The notes under the pieces were generated by a model. It was not told where the DNA came from. It ran no database searches and saw only the letters and a program-made list of their open reading frames with translations. Below are positions 1-8,121 of a stretch of DNA of 21,973 bases, in pieces. The stretch is from Candidatus Beckwithbacteria bacterium. GTDB taxonomy: Bacteria > Patescibacteriota > Microgenomatia > UBA1400 > UBA1449. A program made the position numbers and the translations under genes. Every line of letters begins with the position of its first letter. The first letter of the stretch is position 1. The stretch spans positions 1 through 21,973 of the forward strand of contig JAAZND010000117.1 of assembly GCA_012798485.1 (NCBI GenBank), given 5' to 3'.

Positions 1-419
1 GCAGTTTCAGTGGTTGAACCTGATTTGGAAATTACATCCACCACGGTTTCTTCTGGATTAAGTTGTTTGAACAATTGTCGGTATTCTTCTGGATCAGTAG
101 TTTCACCGGCAAAGATGACATTCATGGGAGCTTGATCAGCTTCCAAAGCTTGCTTGAGCATTCTTCCGCCTAAATCTGAACCACCAATACCCAAAACAAC
201 TAAATTCTTGGCCCATTTGATTTTTTCAAAAACGATTTTAGCTGAATCTAGAATTTCTTTTTTTTTCAAAATATTGATAAATTCATATTCATGCTCAATT
301 AATTTAGTGCTGACTCTTTGAAAAGCATCAAGTTCTTCTTTATTTACAGTTCTTTTTTTGAGGCCATTTTTACCAATATTTTCTTCAAAAAGTAGAGATT
401 GATCAAAAACAAGTTGCAT
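1..419 (-). CDS. pgi: Glucose-6-phosphate isomerase, N-terminal part (gene runs off left edge)
   Basis: This is the first 139 codons of a protein starting with ATG at 419 (MQLVFDQSLL...) that continues past base 1. Around residues 75-90 it reads VVLGIGGSDLGGRM, the phosphosugar-binding SIS glycine loop typical of glucose-6-phosphate isomerase, and close to the edge VISKSGSTTET, the second classic PGI signature. The enzyme interconverts glucose-6-phosphate and fructose-6-phosphate in the cytoplasm, for glycolysis or the reverse flow to sugar precursors. Only the N-terminal SIS half is visible, so the C-terminal catalytic Glu, His and Lys cannot be checked. No Shine-Dalgarno sequence precedes the start. 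The 244-base gap upstream carries an imperfect inverted repeat (430-474) that could be leader structure. A bifunctional PGI-type fusion cannot be excluded because the C-terminus is missing. Confidence 0.93.
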   Translation of the reverse strand, partial: MQLVFDQSLLFEENIGKNGLKKRTVNKEELDAFQRVSTKLIEHEYEFINILKKKEILDSAKIVFEKIKWAKNLVVLGIGGSDLGGRMLKQALEADQAPMNVIFAGETTDPEEYRQLFKQLNPEETVVDVISKSGSTTET

Positions 420-429
420 ATTTAGTTAT

Positions 430-474
430 TCATGGAAGTAAATATTTTTTTAAAATTTATTTACACTTTCATGA
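430..474. repeat. Imperfect inverted repeat upstream of pgi
   Basis: The arm TCATGGAAGTAAATA (430-444) pairs with TATTTACACTTTCATGA (458-474) apart from a two-base bulge and a mismatch, around an AT-rich loop. It lies 11 bases upstream of the pgi start, so in a transcript it would be a 5' leader hairpin. No T-run follows it in the pgi direction, so it is not a convincing terminator. Function unknown. Confidence 0.35.
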
Positions 475-620
475 GTCCTTAAGTTTTAATAATTTATAAA
501 TAAAATGCTGCCTACAATATACTATAAGATTTTAAAAATTGGAAAGTGAAGATTTAATTAAATTAAGGTTATAAAATTATTTTTTTGGTAAATTTTTGTT
601 TTGATGAAAATAAAATAGAG

Positions 621-656
621 AGATTGCCACACTCATTTTATTTGTTCGCAATGACA
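621..656. repeat. Short TGTCAT/ATGACA-family intergenic repeat
   Basis: The stretch has ATTGC at 623-627 pairing with GCAAT at 648-652, and it ends in ATGACA (651-656), the same outer hexamer that bounds the elements at 10813-10889 and 16548-16627. It sits just before the yraN stop codon. It looks like a degenerate member of the family of short palindromic elements scattered through this window. The match is short, so family membership is tentative. Confidence 0.4.
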
Positions 657-663
657 CTTTAGA

Positions 664-1011
664 TTAATAAACTGCTTCGTAATGTTTAATTTCTCCATTT
701 TCAATGGCAATAACATCAATTCTTAAGGCAAAATTTTCATATTGAGGATTTTGAATAAGAAAAAATTGAGCAGCTTTTTGTAAATTATTAAGTTTTTTCT
801 GGTTAACTGCCTCTTCGGGATGACCAGCATTAGGATTAGTTCTGGTTTTGACTTCGATAAAGATTAAAGTTTTTCGGTCCAAAAAAACTAGGTCGATTTC
901 TCCAAATCTGGTGTGAAAATTCTGGGTTATAAATTGCCAGCCCTTTTCTTGTAAAAATTTTTTGGCTAAGAGTTCCCCATTTTTACCTATCTGAGTTTTT
1001 AAAGATGGCAT
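664..1011 (-). CDS. yraN: YraN/UPF0102 family endonuclease-like protein
   Basis: About 115 residues, the usual size for the UPF0102 (YraN) family, which has the PD-(D/E)XK nuclease-like fold. Family features in order are the N-terminal IGKNGELLAKKFLQEKGW, then FGEIDLVFLDRKTLIFIEVKTR, which contains the GEIDL aspartate and the EVK that form the nuclease-like core, and a QKKLNNLQKAAQFFL helix. The family often lies near rplS, as here. Its cellular role is not firmly established; roles in DNA processing have been proposed. I chose ATG at 1011; a TTG two codons upstream (1017) would lie inside the U-run of the rplS terminator. There is no Shine-Dalgarno sequence. Because the terminator sits directly before the start, expression probably depends on read-through from rplS. 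Confidence 0.88.
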   Translation of the reverse strand: MPSLKTQIGKNGELLAKKFLQEKGWQFITQNFHTRFGEIDLVFLDRKTLIFIEVKTRTNPNAGHPEEAVNQKKLNNLQKAAQFFLIQNPQYENFALRIDVIAIENGEIKHYEAVY

Positions 1012-1015
1012 GGGC

Positions 1016-1044
1016 AAAAAAAATCCGCTTTAAAAGCGGATTTT
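1016..1044 (-). terminator. Rho-independent terminator after rplS
   Basis: On the minus strand AAAATCCGCTT pairs perfectly with AAGCGGATTTT (11 bp, 3-base loop) and is followed by eight T. This is a textbook intrinsic terminator six bases past the rplS stop. It also occupies the bases immediately before the yraN start, so it can act as an attenuator for yraN. Confidence 0.9.
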
Positions 1045-1049
1045 GGTTT

Positions 1050-1379
1050 TTATTTACTATAGTCTTGTTTAACTTTTAAGGCTGTTCTTCCGGTTCTTTT
1101 TCTTAAGTAATAAAGTTTAGCTCGTTTGACTTTGCCTTTTTTGACAACTTCGATTTTTTCTACAAAAGGAGAATCAAGAGGATAAATTCTTTCCACTCCG
1201 ATTCCTGAAGAAATTTTACGAACAGTAAAAGATTTTTCGGTTTCATGACCTTTACCTTTAATCACTAATCCTTCAAAAATTTGAGTTCTTTTTTTATCTC
1301 CTTCAACAATACTTTGGAAAACTTTGACAGTATCGCCGACTTGAAATTTGGTATCTTGATGTTGTAAATATAATGACAC
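1050..1379 (-). CDS. rplS: 50S ribosomal protein L19
   Basis: The 109 residues match bacterial L19 along their whole length: FQVGDTVKV near the N-terminus, the EGDKKRTQIFEGLVI loop, SFTVRKISSGIGVERIYPLDSPFVEKIEVVKKG, and the basic C-terminal KRAKLYYLRKRTGRTALKVK. L19 sits at the 30S-50S interface of the ribosome. The start is ATG at 1379. The upstream sequence has no Shine-Dalgarno sequence but carries promoter-like elements 58-80 bases upstream. A strong terminator follows the stop, so rplS is probably largely monocistronic, with leaky extension into yraN. In many bacteria rplS lies with rimM and trmD; neither is next to it here. Confidence 0.97.
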   Translation of the reverse strand: MSLYLQHQDTKFQVGDTVKVFQSIVEGDKKRTQIFEGLVIKGKGHETEKSFTVRKISSGIGVERIYPLDSPFVEKIEVVKKGKVKRAKLYYLRKRTGRTALKVKQDYSK

Positions 1380-1436
1380 TTTGCTTGGTTAAAACTTAAA
1401 AGCTTTAAATTTTAACTTAATCTATAAACTAAAAGT

Positions 1437-1459
1437 ATTATAACTTGAGTATTTTAACA
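1437..1459 (-). promoter_or_regulatory. Candidate rplS promoter elements
   Basis: On the minus strand TATAAT lies at 1442-1437, and just upstream TGTTAAAAT (1459-1451) matches an extended -10 (TG-N-TAAAAT). The latter 9-mer is identical to the one before the acyl-ligase fusion gene at 12669 and near-identical to one before tRNA-Asp (20702). Either would give an rplS leader of roughly 50-65 bases. No good -35 is visible. The call rests on motif resemblance in AT-rich DNA only. Confidence 0.4.
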
Positions 1460-1488
1460 CAAAGTTTATTAGTTTGCACAAGAGAATT

Positions 1489-3159
1489 TTATTGCTTTTG
1501 CTTATCTAGTGCTGCCTGGATTAGCCCTAAAAATAAAGGATGTGGGTCAAAAGCGCGGCTGATTAATTCTGGATGAAATTGGGTGCCAATAAAAAATGGA
1601 TGTAATTTCTGGTCAAGTTCCAGGGCTTCAACTAATTTTCCATCAGGAGAAGTGCCGCAGAATTTTACGCCATTTTTTTCAAAAATCTCCTTATAGTCGT
1701 TGTTAAATTCATAACGGTGACGATGTCTTTCTGCTACAACTTGATTTTCTGGTAGTCGATTGCATTGATTATAAAGTTTGGAAACCAGAGTTCCCTCTTC
1801 AATTTTGCATGGCCAAGAGCCAAGGCGAATAGTGCCTCCATAATTTTTTTCTTCCAGATATTTTTTTTGGTCAGGCATGATGTGAATAATTGGATCTTTG
1901 GTATCTGGGTTGGCTTCTTGAGTATTAGCATCTTTAAGATTTAAGACATCACGGGCAATTTCGATAGCTGCCATTTGCATACCAAAACAAAGGCCAAGAT
2001 ATGGCACTTTATTTTCTCTGGCATATTTAATAGCGGCTATTTTGCCTTCATGTCCCCTACTGCCCCAACCTTGAGGAACGATAATAGCATTCACTTGCTT
2101 AAGTTTGTTTAATAATTCTGGAGTTTTTTCTACGGACTCACTATCAAGCAAAAGAAAATTGACTTTAGTGCCAAGTTTCCAAGAAGCATGCTTGATTGCT
2201 TCTTTGACAGAAATATAAGAATCTTCAAGATTGCCTTCCCCGCTGGAATAATATTTGCCTACAATACCGATACTAATTTCTTTATCGATTTTATTGATCA
2301 TTTTATCAAGCTCTTCCCATTTTTTAATATTAGCCTCTCTTGGTTCTAATTTTAATTTTTCAAAAATAGGTTTTAAGACGTTTTGCCTTGTCAGTAAAAC
2401 TGGTAAAAAATAGATCGAATCTACATTGGGGCAAGAAAAAACATATTCTTTTGGCAAGCCTGCGGAATGAGCAATTTTTTCTCTTCTTCGATCATCAATG
2501 CTGTATTCTGAACGGCATACAATCAAATCTGGGAAAATACCAAGACTATTAAGTTCAGAAATAGACATTTGCATTGGTTTGCTTTTAAATTCGCCTAAAG
2601 CAGGAGGAAAAGGGATATAGCCAACGTGTAAAAAACAGACATCATTGGGGTTGGCAGCCACCATTTTACGAGCAGCTTCAAAGAAAGCCTCGTTTTGATA
2701 TTCCCCAACTGTTCCTCCAAATTCAACGATGACGATTTCTGTATCTTTGGGGAATCGATTGATAAATTCAACTATTTCTAAAGGAATATGAGGATAAGCT
2801 TCGACACAGGCACCATTATATTTCAGTTGCCTTTCTTTGGTTAAAACTGATTGATAAATTTGGCCCGCGGTAAAATAATTTTTGGCATTTAAAGGTTCCC
2901 CTAGAAATCTTTCGTAAGTGCCAAGATCCTGATCACATTCTAGACCACAATCTAAAACAAAAGTTTCTCCGTGCTCCAATGGATTCATTGTTCCAGCATC
3001 AATATTAAGATACATATCAGCTTTGATAGGGAAAACGTTGAAACTGCAGGATTTAAGAAGAGTGGCTAAAGCAGCACTTAAAGTACCTTTACCAAGTCCT
3101 GATATTACACCTCCAGAAATGAAAATATATTTAGTCTTTTGTGATTTAGTTTGCGGCAT
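1489..3159 (-). CDS. pyrG: CTP synthase (glutamine hydrolysing)
   Basis: At 556 residues this has full CTP-synthase length. It makes CTP from UTP, ATP and glutamine, the last step of pyrimidine nucleotide synthesis. The N-terminal synthetase domain (about 1-275) has the P-loop SGGVISGLGKGT, HGETFVLDCGLECDQDLG with the Mg-binding Asp and VEFGGTVGEYQNE with the Mg-binding Glu. It also has KSKPMQMSISEL and LIVCRSE, which correspond to the UTP-binding region. The C-terminal class I glutamine amidotransferase domain has LGLCFGMQ (nucleophile Cys), HRHRYEF and QFHPE (catalytic His-Glu). Several usually fixed residues differ: KADMYLNIDAG replaces the common KLDPYLNVDPG, DCG replaces EDG, and PQGWGSRG replaces PGGFGxRG. 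So it is a divergent but apparently active enzyme. It starts at ATG 3159 and is followed by rplS; prs lies just upstream, so a nucleotide-synthesis pair is likely co-transcribed. Confidence 0.95.
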   Translation of the reverse strand: MPQTKSQKTKYIFISGGVISGLGKGTLSAALATLLKSCSFNVFPIKADMYLNIDAGTMNPLEHGETFVLDCGLECDQDLGTYERFLGEPLNAKNYFTAGQIYQSVLTKERQLKYNGACVEAYPHIPLEIVEFINRFPKDTEIVIVEFGGTVGEYQNEAFFEAARKMVAANPNDVCFLHVGYIPFPPALGEFKSKPMQMSISELNSLGIFPDLIVCRSEYSIDDRRREKIAHSAGLPKEYVFSCPNVDSIYFLPVLLTRQNVLKPIFEKLKLEPREANIKKWEELDKMINKIDKEISIGIVGKYYSSGEGNLEDSYISVKEAIKHASWKLGTKVNFLLLDSESVEKTPELLNKLKQVNAIIVPQGWGSRGHEGKIAAIKYARENKVPYLGLCFGMQMAAIEIARDVLNLKDANTQEANPDTKDPIIHIMPDQKKYLEEKNYGGTIRLGSWPCKIEEGTLVSKLYNQCNRLPENQVVAERHRHRYEFNNDYKEIFEKNGVKFCGTSPDGKLVEALELDQKLHPFFIGTQFHPELISRAFDPHPLFLGLIQAALDKQKQ

Positions 3160-3205
3160 ACGGTATTATCTCAAAGTTTTTTAAAAATAACAATAGTTTG
3201 TTGTA

Positions 3206-4093
3206 TTAATCTATTTTTTTGGTAATTGTTTCACTTATACTGATAATATCTAAAAATTGATGGTCTACTTTTTCATCTTCACTGTTTATTGTATCAGTAA
3301 TATAGAGTTTATCGATTAGGCTTTTCTCTAATCTTGCTTCTACCCCTTCAACAAAAAGATGATGAGTTGCTGCAACTGTAATTGTCTTAGCTTTTTGTTT
3401 TTTTAAAAATTCAGCAGCCTGGATCAAGGTTCCTCCAGTAGAAATAAAGTCATCGACAATAAGGGCATTTTTGCCTTCAATATCGCCCTCAATACCCAAG
3501 ATTTGTACTTTTCCAGTTTGTAAATCTCTTTTTTTACTGATGATGACAATAGGTAAATTCATAGCTTTAGCTATAGGGATAGTTTCTTTGAGAGCACCTA
3601 CATCTGGAGCCACAAGACAATCAAGGTTGTTATTTTTTAATTTTTCCACAAAAAGATTGGTAGCAGAAAGATGAATCAAGGGAAGAGAAAAAAATCCCTG
3701 AGTAGTTTCATTATGAAGATCCACAGTAATAATTTCATTTACTTTTGTGGCTTGAATAATGTCAGCAATTACTCTAGATGATAAAGGTTCACCATTTCTA
3801 AAAATTTTATCCTGAATACAATAACCCATCCAAGGAATCACAGCGGTAATTTCTTTAACTCCTAATCTTTTGAGAGCATCAACTAATAGGCAAAATTCAA
3901 TAATCATTCTGTCTGGTTCTTTGGCAAAAGATTGCACGACTACGGCTTTGTGATCGATTTTTTCTTCATTAATCCAGAGGCGAATTTCTTGATTAGGGAA
4001 TTTATTGATTTCGACTTTGGCTAATTTACAGTCTAAATTTTGGGCAATTTTATGAGCAAGGGGTAAATTTGATGATCCAGAAAAAACTTGCAT
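3206..4093 (-). CDS. prs: Ribose-phosphate pyrophosphokinase (PRPP synthetase)
   Basis: A 295-residue member of the PRPP synthetase family, slightly shorter than the usual 310-320. It would transfer pyrophosphate from ATP to ribose-5-phosphate, giving PRPP for nucleotide and amino-acid synthesis. Visible signatures are the N-terminal FSGSSNLPLAHKIA, FPNQEIRLWI, AVIPWMGYCIQDKIFRNGEPLSS (usually IPYFGYARQDR), VDLHNETTQGFF with the conserved DLH, the KKRD flexible loop, and ALIVDDFISTGGT, the PRPP-binding loop. The two Arg of the usual YARQDR motif are Ile and Lys here. The paired phosphoribosyltransferase folds and the DLH and DD motifs support function, though substrate use may be altered. It sits 46 bases upstream of pyrG in the same direction. 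Confidence 0.88.
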   Translation of the reverse strand: MQVFSGSSNLPLAHKIAQNLDCKLAKVEINKFPNQEIRLWINEEKIDHKAVVVQSFAKEPDRMIIEFCLLVDALKRLGVKEITAVIPWMGYCIQDKIFRNGEPLSSRVIADIIQATKVNEIITVDLHNETTQGFFSLPLIHLSATNLFVEKLKNNNLDCLVAPDVGALKETIPIAKAMNLPIVIISKKRDLQTGKVQILGIEGDIEGKNALIVDDFISTGGTLIQAAEFLKKQKAKTITVAATHHLFVEGVEARLEKSLIDKLYITDTINSEDEKVDHQFLDIISISETITKKID

Positions 4094-4099
4094 TATTTG

Positions 4100-4128
4100 T
4101 TGTTAAATTGTTGTATTGTTAAATTGTT
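4100..4128. repeat. Two-copy 13-bp direct repeat upstream of prs
   Basis: TTGTTAAATTGTT occurs at 4100-4112 and again at 4116-4128, a 16-base period. It lies a few bases upstream of the prs start and would be transcribed as leader. It may be a small slippage-generated repeat or an operator; the sequence alone does not decide. Confidence 0.5.
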
Positions 4129-4186
4129 TGAAAAATTTTTAATTTTACAAATGTCAAAATCTAACAACTGGCTCCTTTTAACCTGA

Positions 4187-7100
4187 TTATTTTAATAGAT
4201 TTTTAATAAGTTTTTCAAGTTTTTTACTATAATTAACTTTGTATGGTAAAACAATTTTTTTAGGAATATCACCGCCATTGGGTAGAAGCAAAATAATCTG
4301 GTCCTGACCTAGATTTTCCTTAAACAGATTATTAATTTTTTCCAGAATAAATTTACTAGTTCCTCTTGGAATAGTGATTTCAATAGTTCTTTTTTGACTA
4401 TTGAGAAAGTTCATATCACCTTCCTTAACTTCGCTGATTTGATTAACAACCAGACAAAGCTGATCTTCCCGATAGTCAATTTTACCTTCGCATAAAATGA
4501 CTTTATCTTGAAAAAGCAGATTTTTACAAGTCTGGAAAGTTTTGGGGAAAATAACCATATCGATAGTTCCAGTCTGGTCTTCCAAAGTGGCAAAAGCCAT
4601 TTCGCTGTTATTTTTTTTGGTAAAAACTTTTCTGATTGAAGCAATATTGCCTCCCAAAATAGCCTGATTACCGCTATGAATTTGTGGATCAATTTCATTG
4701 ATCTGAAAACTGACAGCGTTTTTGATCAGCTGCATTTTTTTCAAAATTGGATTGTCAGATAAATAAAAACCTAAAAGTTGTTTTTCTAGTGCCAGTAATT
4801 GTTGCTGATCAAGTTCTTCAACTTCTGGCAGCTCATCAAGGAGTAAATTTTCCTCCTCTTCCTCTTCACCTAAATCAAAAAGTCCCACTTGTCCTGAAGC
4901 TTTTTGAGTTTGGTTTTTGATAGTCTTCTGTCTGATATTTTCATAGCCTGATAAAATTGCTGCTCTTTTACCAAATTGGTCAAAAGCGCCAACCTGAATT
5001 AAGCTTTCAATCACTTTTTTATTAACTTTTTGATTATCAACCCGGTTGAAAAAATCAGACAAAGAAATAAATTTGCCTTTTTCTTTTTTGGTATTAATAA
5101 TATTTTCAATCGCGGCTTCACCGACATTTTTGATTGCTGAAAGCCCGAAGCGAATAGCTTGTTTATTGAGTGAAGTATTATCAGTTTCGATAGCAAAATT
5201 AGTTCTGGATTTATTAATATCTGGAGGTAAAACTTTAATTCCCATTCTTTTACATTCTTCAATAGCAACGGTAATTTTATCCGTATTGGCAGACTCGCAA
5301 GTCATCAAGGCAGTCATAAATTCGACTGGATAATGAACTTTCATCCAAGCAGTTTGATAAGCAATCATGCCATAAGAAACTGAATGTGATTTATTAAAAC
5401 CATAACCGGCAAATTTTTCGATATAACCCCAGACTGTTTCAATGACATTTTCAGAATATCCTTTAGCTTTAGCGCCTTTGGTAAATTTTTCTTTTTCTTT
5501 TTTCATGACATCGATTTGTTTTTTACCAATAGCTCTTCGTAAAATGTCAGCTTCTCCAAGACTATATCCAGCCATAATATTGGCAATGGAAAGACATTGT
5601 TCCTGATATACGGCAATACCGTAAGTTTCTGCCAAAACTCCTTTTAAATCTTCATGAGGATATTTAATCTGATCAGGGTTTTCTTTACCGGCAATAAAAT
5701 CATCAATAAGATCCATTGGACCTGGACGGTACAAGGCCACCAAAGCGGCAATATCAGAAAATTTATTCGGCTTCAAGTTTCTGGCTACCCTTCTCATGCC
5801 TGCAGACTCCATTTGAAATACTCCTGTTGTTTCTCCTTCGGAAAGCATTTTGTAAACTGCCTGATCATCCATGTCTAAGTTTTGATCAATATCCACATCT
5901 ATTCCTCTTAATTTTTTAATTAAATCCAAACTTCTTTGTAAAATTGAAAGAGTTCTCAGGCCCAAAAAGTCCATTTTTAAAAGACCAATCGCATTATCAT
6001 CCACATTGCAATCGAGGCCGTGCATATCATATTGAGTGACAATTTTTTCATTTTTTTCATCTTTTTGCAGAGGACAATATTCGGTAAAAGGTTTGGGAGC
6101 AACCACTAGTGCTGCAGCATGAATTGAAGCATGCCTGATATTACCTTCGACTTTCATGGCAAGATCAATGAGTTTTTTCAGTTCCGGATCTTTATATTCC
6201 TGTCGAAATTCGGTGACGGTTTCAATGGTAGTTTTGATAGATGTGCCAAAAGGGATTAATTTTGCCAGCCTGTCTGGATCGCTGTAAGGGAAACCTAACA
6301 CCCGACCAATGTCTCTTATGGCTGCTCTTGCCTCCATTTTGCCAAATGTAATAATCTGAGCTACTTTGTCTTCTCCATATTTTTTGCGCACATATTCGAT
6401 GGTTTCTTCTCTGCGTTCATCAGCAAAGTCCATATCAATATCTGGTGGAGTTGGTCTTGATGGATTTAAAAATCTTTCAAAAGGCAAATCATATTTGATC
6501 GGATCAATAGTGGTGATATTCAAAACATACGAAACCAAAGAGCCAGCGGCACTCCCTCTGCCTGGACCAATGCGAATGCCGTGATCTTTGGACCATTGAG
6601 TAAAATCTTCATAGATTAAAAAATAAGAAGCATAACCTTTATCAATAATCACACCAAGCTCATAATCCAGTCTTTCTTTCATACTTTCATATTTGTTTGG
6701 AAATCTAGTCTTGGCTTTTTCGTGAGTGTGTTTTTTCAAATATTCGTTTTCGTTTAATCCTTCAGGAATAGGGAAAATTGGCATGATTCTTTGACCAAGT
6801 TTGATGGAAACATTACATTTTTTAGCAAGGTCTACAGTATTTTTCACTGCCTCAGGATAATCAGCAAACAAAGAGCTCATTTCTTCTTTTGATTTGAGAT
6901 AATAAGAAGGAGAATCGATCATGGACATACGATCAAGGTCTTTGACCAATTTTTTGGTTCCAATCGCAATCAGAGCATCCTGAGCTTCTGCGTCTTCTTT
7001 ATTGACATAATGAATGTCATTGGTAGCAATTACAGGAATGCCAAATTTTTGCGAAAGCTGTAAAATCCCCTTATTAACTTTTTCAAAAGTCTCGGCTTCT

Positions 7101-7639
7101 TTGCCCTCGTGTCTCTGGATTTCAAGGTAAAAATTATCTTTAAAAAGGTCTAAAAATTTCTTCGTGATTTCTTCGGCTTTTTTGAAATCATTTTCGAGTA
7201 ATGCTTGAGGAATTTCTCCTTGCATACAAGCAGAAGTCAAAATCAAATCCTGTTTATATTTTTCTAACAGTTCCCAATCTACACGAGGTTTATAATAAAA
7301 ACCTTCAAGATTTGCAGCTGTCACAAGACGCATGAGGTTTTTATAACCTTCATTGGATTTGGCTAAAACAACAAGATGAAAACGCTTTTTGTCTTTTTGA
7401 GGGTCACGATCAAAACGGGTTTTGCGAGCCATGTAGATTTCGCAACCCAAGATTGGCTTTATCCCCTGCTTGACACAAGCAACATAAAAATAATGGACCC
7501 CATACATGACGCCATGATCTGTTAAAGCGAGAGCTTCCATACCCAATGCTTTAGTTTTGGCAACTAATTCTTCGATCTTTGCCAGTCCATCGAGAAGAGA
7601 GTATTCGCTGTGGTTATGAAGATGCACAAAATCGGCCAT
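4187..7639 (-). CDS. dnaE: DNA polymerase III alpha subunit
   Basis: This 1150-residue protein is the replicative polymerase catalytic subunit (DnaE type, not PolC). The N-terminal PHP domain (1-about 215) keeps the full metal-ligand set known from active PHP exonucleases: H8, H10, D17, H42, E67, H88, C138, D208 and H210. The polymerase core follows with GPGRGSAAGS (359-368), PDIDMDF (399-405, two catalytic Asp), LLKMDFLGLRTL (third Asp, D557), RPGPMDLIDDFI and GEADILRRAIGKK. Helix-hairpin-helix and OB-fold parts follow (GGNIASIRKVFTKKNN...ATLEDQTGTIDMVIFP, near 995-1035). The C-terminus has a degenerate RNase-H-like tail region seen in family members. It starts at ATG 7639, and prs follows in the same direction. 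A weak TTGAAT-17-TATCCT pair lies upstream. Confidence 0.97.
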   Translation of the reverse strand: MADFVHLHNHSEYSLLDGLAKIEELVAKTKALGMEALALTDHGVMYGVHYFYVACVKQGIKPILGCEIYMARKTRFDRDPQKDKKRFHLVVLAKSNEGYKNLMRLVTAANLEGFYYKPRVDWELLEKYKQDLILTSACMQGEIPQALLENDFKKAEEITKKFLDLFKDNFYLEIQRHEGKEAETFEKVNKGILQLSQKFGIPVIATNDIHYVNKEDAEAQDALIAIGTKKLVKDLDRMSMIDSPSYYLKSKEEMSSLFADYPEAVKNTVDLAKKCNVSIKLGQRIMPIFPIPEGLNENEYLKKHTHEKAKTRFPNKYESMKERLDYELGVIIDKGYASYFLIYEDFTQWSKDHGIRIGPGRGSAAGSLVSYVLNITTIDPIKYDLPFERFLNPSRPTPPDIDMDFADERREETIEYVRKKYGEDKVAQIITFGKMEARAAIRDIGRVLGFPYSDPDRLAKLIPFGTSIKTTIETVTEFRQEYKDPELKKLIDLAMKVEGNIRHASIHAAALVVAPKPFTEYCPLQKDEKNEKIVTQYDMHGLDCNVDDNAIGLLKMDFLGLRTLSILQRSLDLIKKLRGIDVDIDQNLDMDDQAVYKMLSEGETTGVFQMESAGMRRVARNLKPNKFSDIAALVALYRPGPMDLIDDFIAGKENPDQIKYPHEDLKGVLAETYGIAVYQEQCLSIANIMAGYSLGEADILRRAIGKKQIDVMKKEKEKFTKGAKAKGYSENVIETVWGYIEKFAGYGFNKSHSVSYGMIAYQTAWMKVHYPVEFMTALMTCESANTDKITVAIEECKRMGIKVLPPDINKSRTNFAIETDNTSLNKQAIRFGLSAIKNVGEAAIENIINTKKEKGKFISLSDFFNRVDNQKVNKKVIESLIQVGAFDQFGKRAAILSGYENIRQKTIKNQTQKASGQVGLFDLGEEEEEENLLLDELPEVEELDQQQLLALEKQLLGFYLSDNPILKKMQLIKNAVSFQINEIDPQIHSGNQAILGGNIASIRKVFTKKNNSEMAFATLEDQTGTIDMVIFPKTFQTCKNLLFQDKVILCEGKIDYREDQLCLVVNQISEVKEGDMNFLNSQKRTIEITIPRGTSKFILEKINNLFKENLGQDQIILLLPNGGDIPKKIVLPYKVNYSKKLEKLIKNLLK

Positions 7640-7764
7640 GTTGAAATTTTTAGTGTGAGTAAAAAGTTTAAAACACTAAATAAAAGCTATCTTAAACAGG
7701 ATATGCTAATGGAGATAAAAATTCAAGACTTGATTTTTAAGCTACTATCCTTTAATTTGAAAAT

Positions 7765-8121
7765 ATGAGTGATAATATAGAAGGGGAAGAACCAGTCAAA
7801 GATCAAGAATCTTTAGAAAGAGAGCAAGAGCTTATAAAAAAATGTCTTATTATTAAAAAAAAGATAAAGACGGAGAAACTATTGAAATAATTCCTCAACC
7901 TATTATGGACGAGTTAGCTAGATTAGCGAAATCAGGATAATATAGCATTGTTAGAGTTTGTTGTGGTTATGATCAGGATCATTATCATGGTTTATTTAGG
8001 ATTTACTAGAGAAGGAGTAAGCTTGGATCAATATAGCAATCTTAGTCATGGATTCTATGAAGAATGTTTTGATAAGCAAATGACTCAGGTAGATGAATTT
8101 TTAAGAGATAGGCAAAGATAA
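7765..8121 (+). pseudogene. Decayed small gene of unknown function (three lesions)
   Basis: Reading from ATG 7765 gives an acidic start (MSDNIEGEEPVKDQESLERE) that ends at a stop at 7888. If the A-run at 7855-7862 had one more A, the frame would continue as KKKDKDGETIEIIPQPIMDELARLAKSG to a TAA (7938-7940). The same frame then goes on as YSIVRVCCGYDQDHYHGLFRIY to a TAG at 8007. After a further +1 shift it runs on as TREGVSLDQYSNLSHGFYEE and beyond, to TAA at 8119-8121. Joined, this would be a soluble protein of roughly 118 residues. I recognise no family. One indel, one nonsense (AAA to TAA would fit) and a second indel point to a pseudogene. It lies convergent to and exactly abutting gatB, and divergent from dnaE. 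The last part alone (ATG 7987 to 8121, 44 aa) could be read as an independent small ORF, which I think less likely. Confidence 0.6.

Noticed and set aside
4100..4128. Start of a CRISPR or VNTR array
   Set aside because: Only two 13-base copies with a 3-base spacer; no further units and no cas genes.
7855..7865. Programmed -1 frameshift at the A AAA AAG heptamer
   Set aside because: The heptamer is in the correct phase, but the resulting frame hits TAA at 7938 and another shift is needed to use the remaining coding-like sequence, so a pseudogene explains more.
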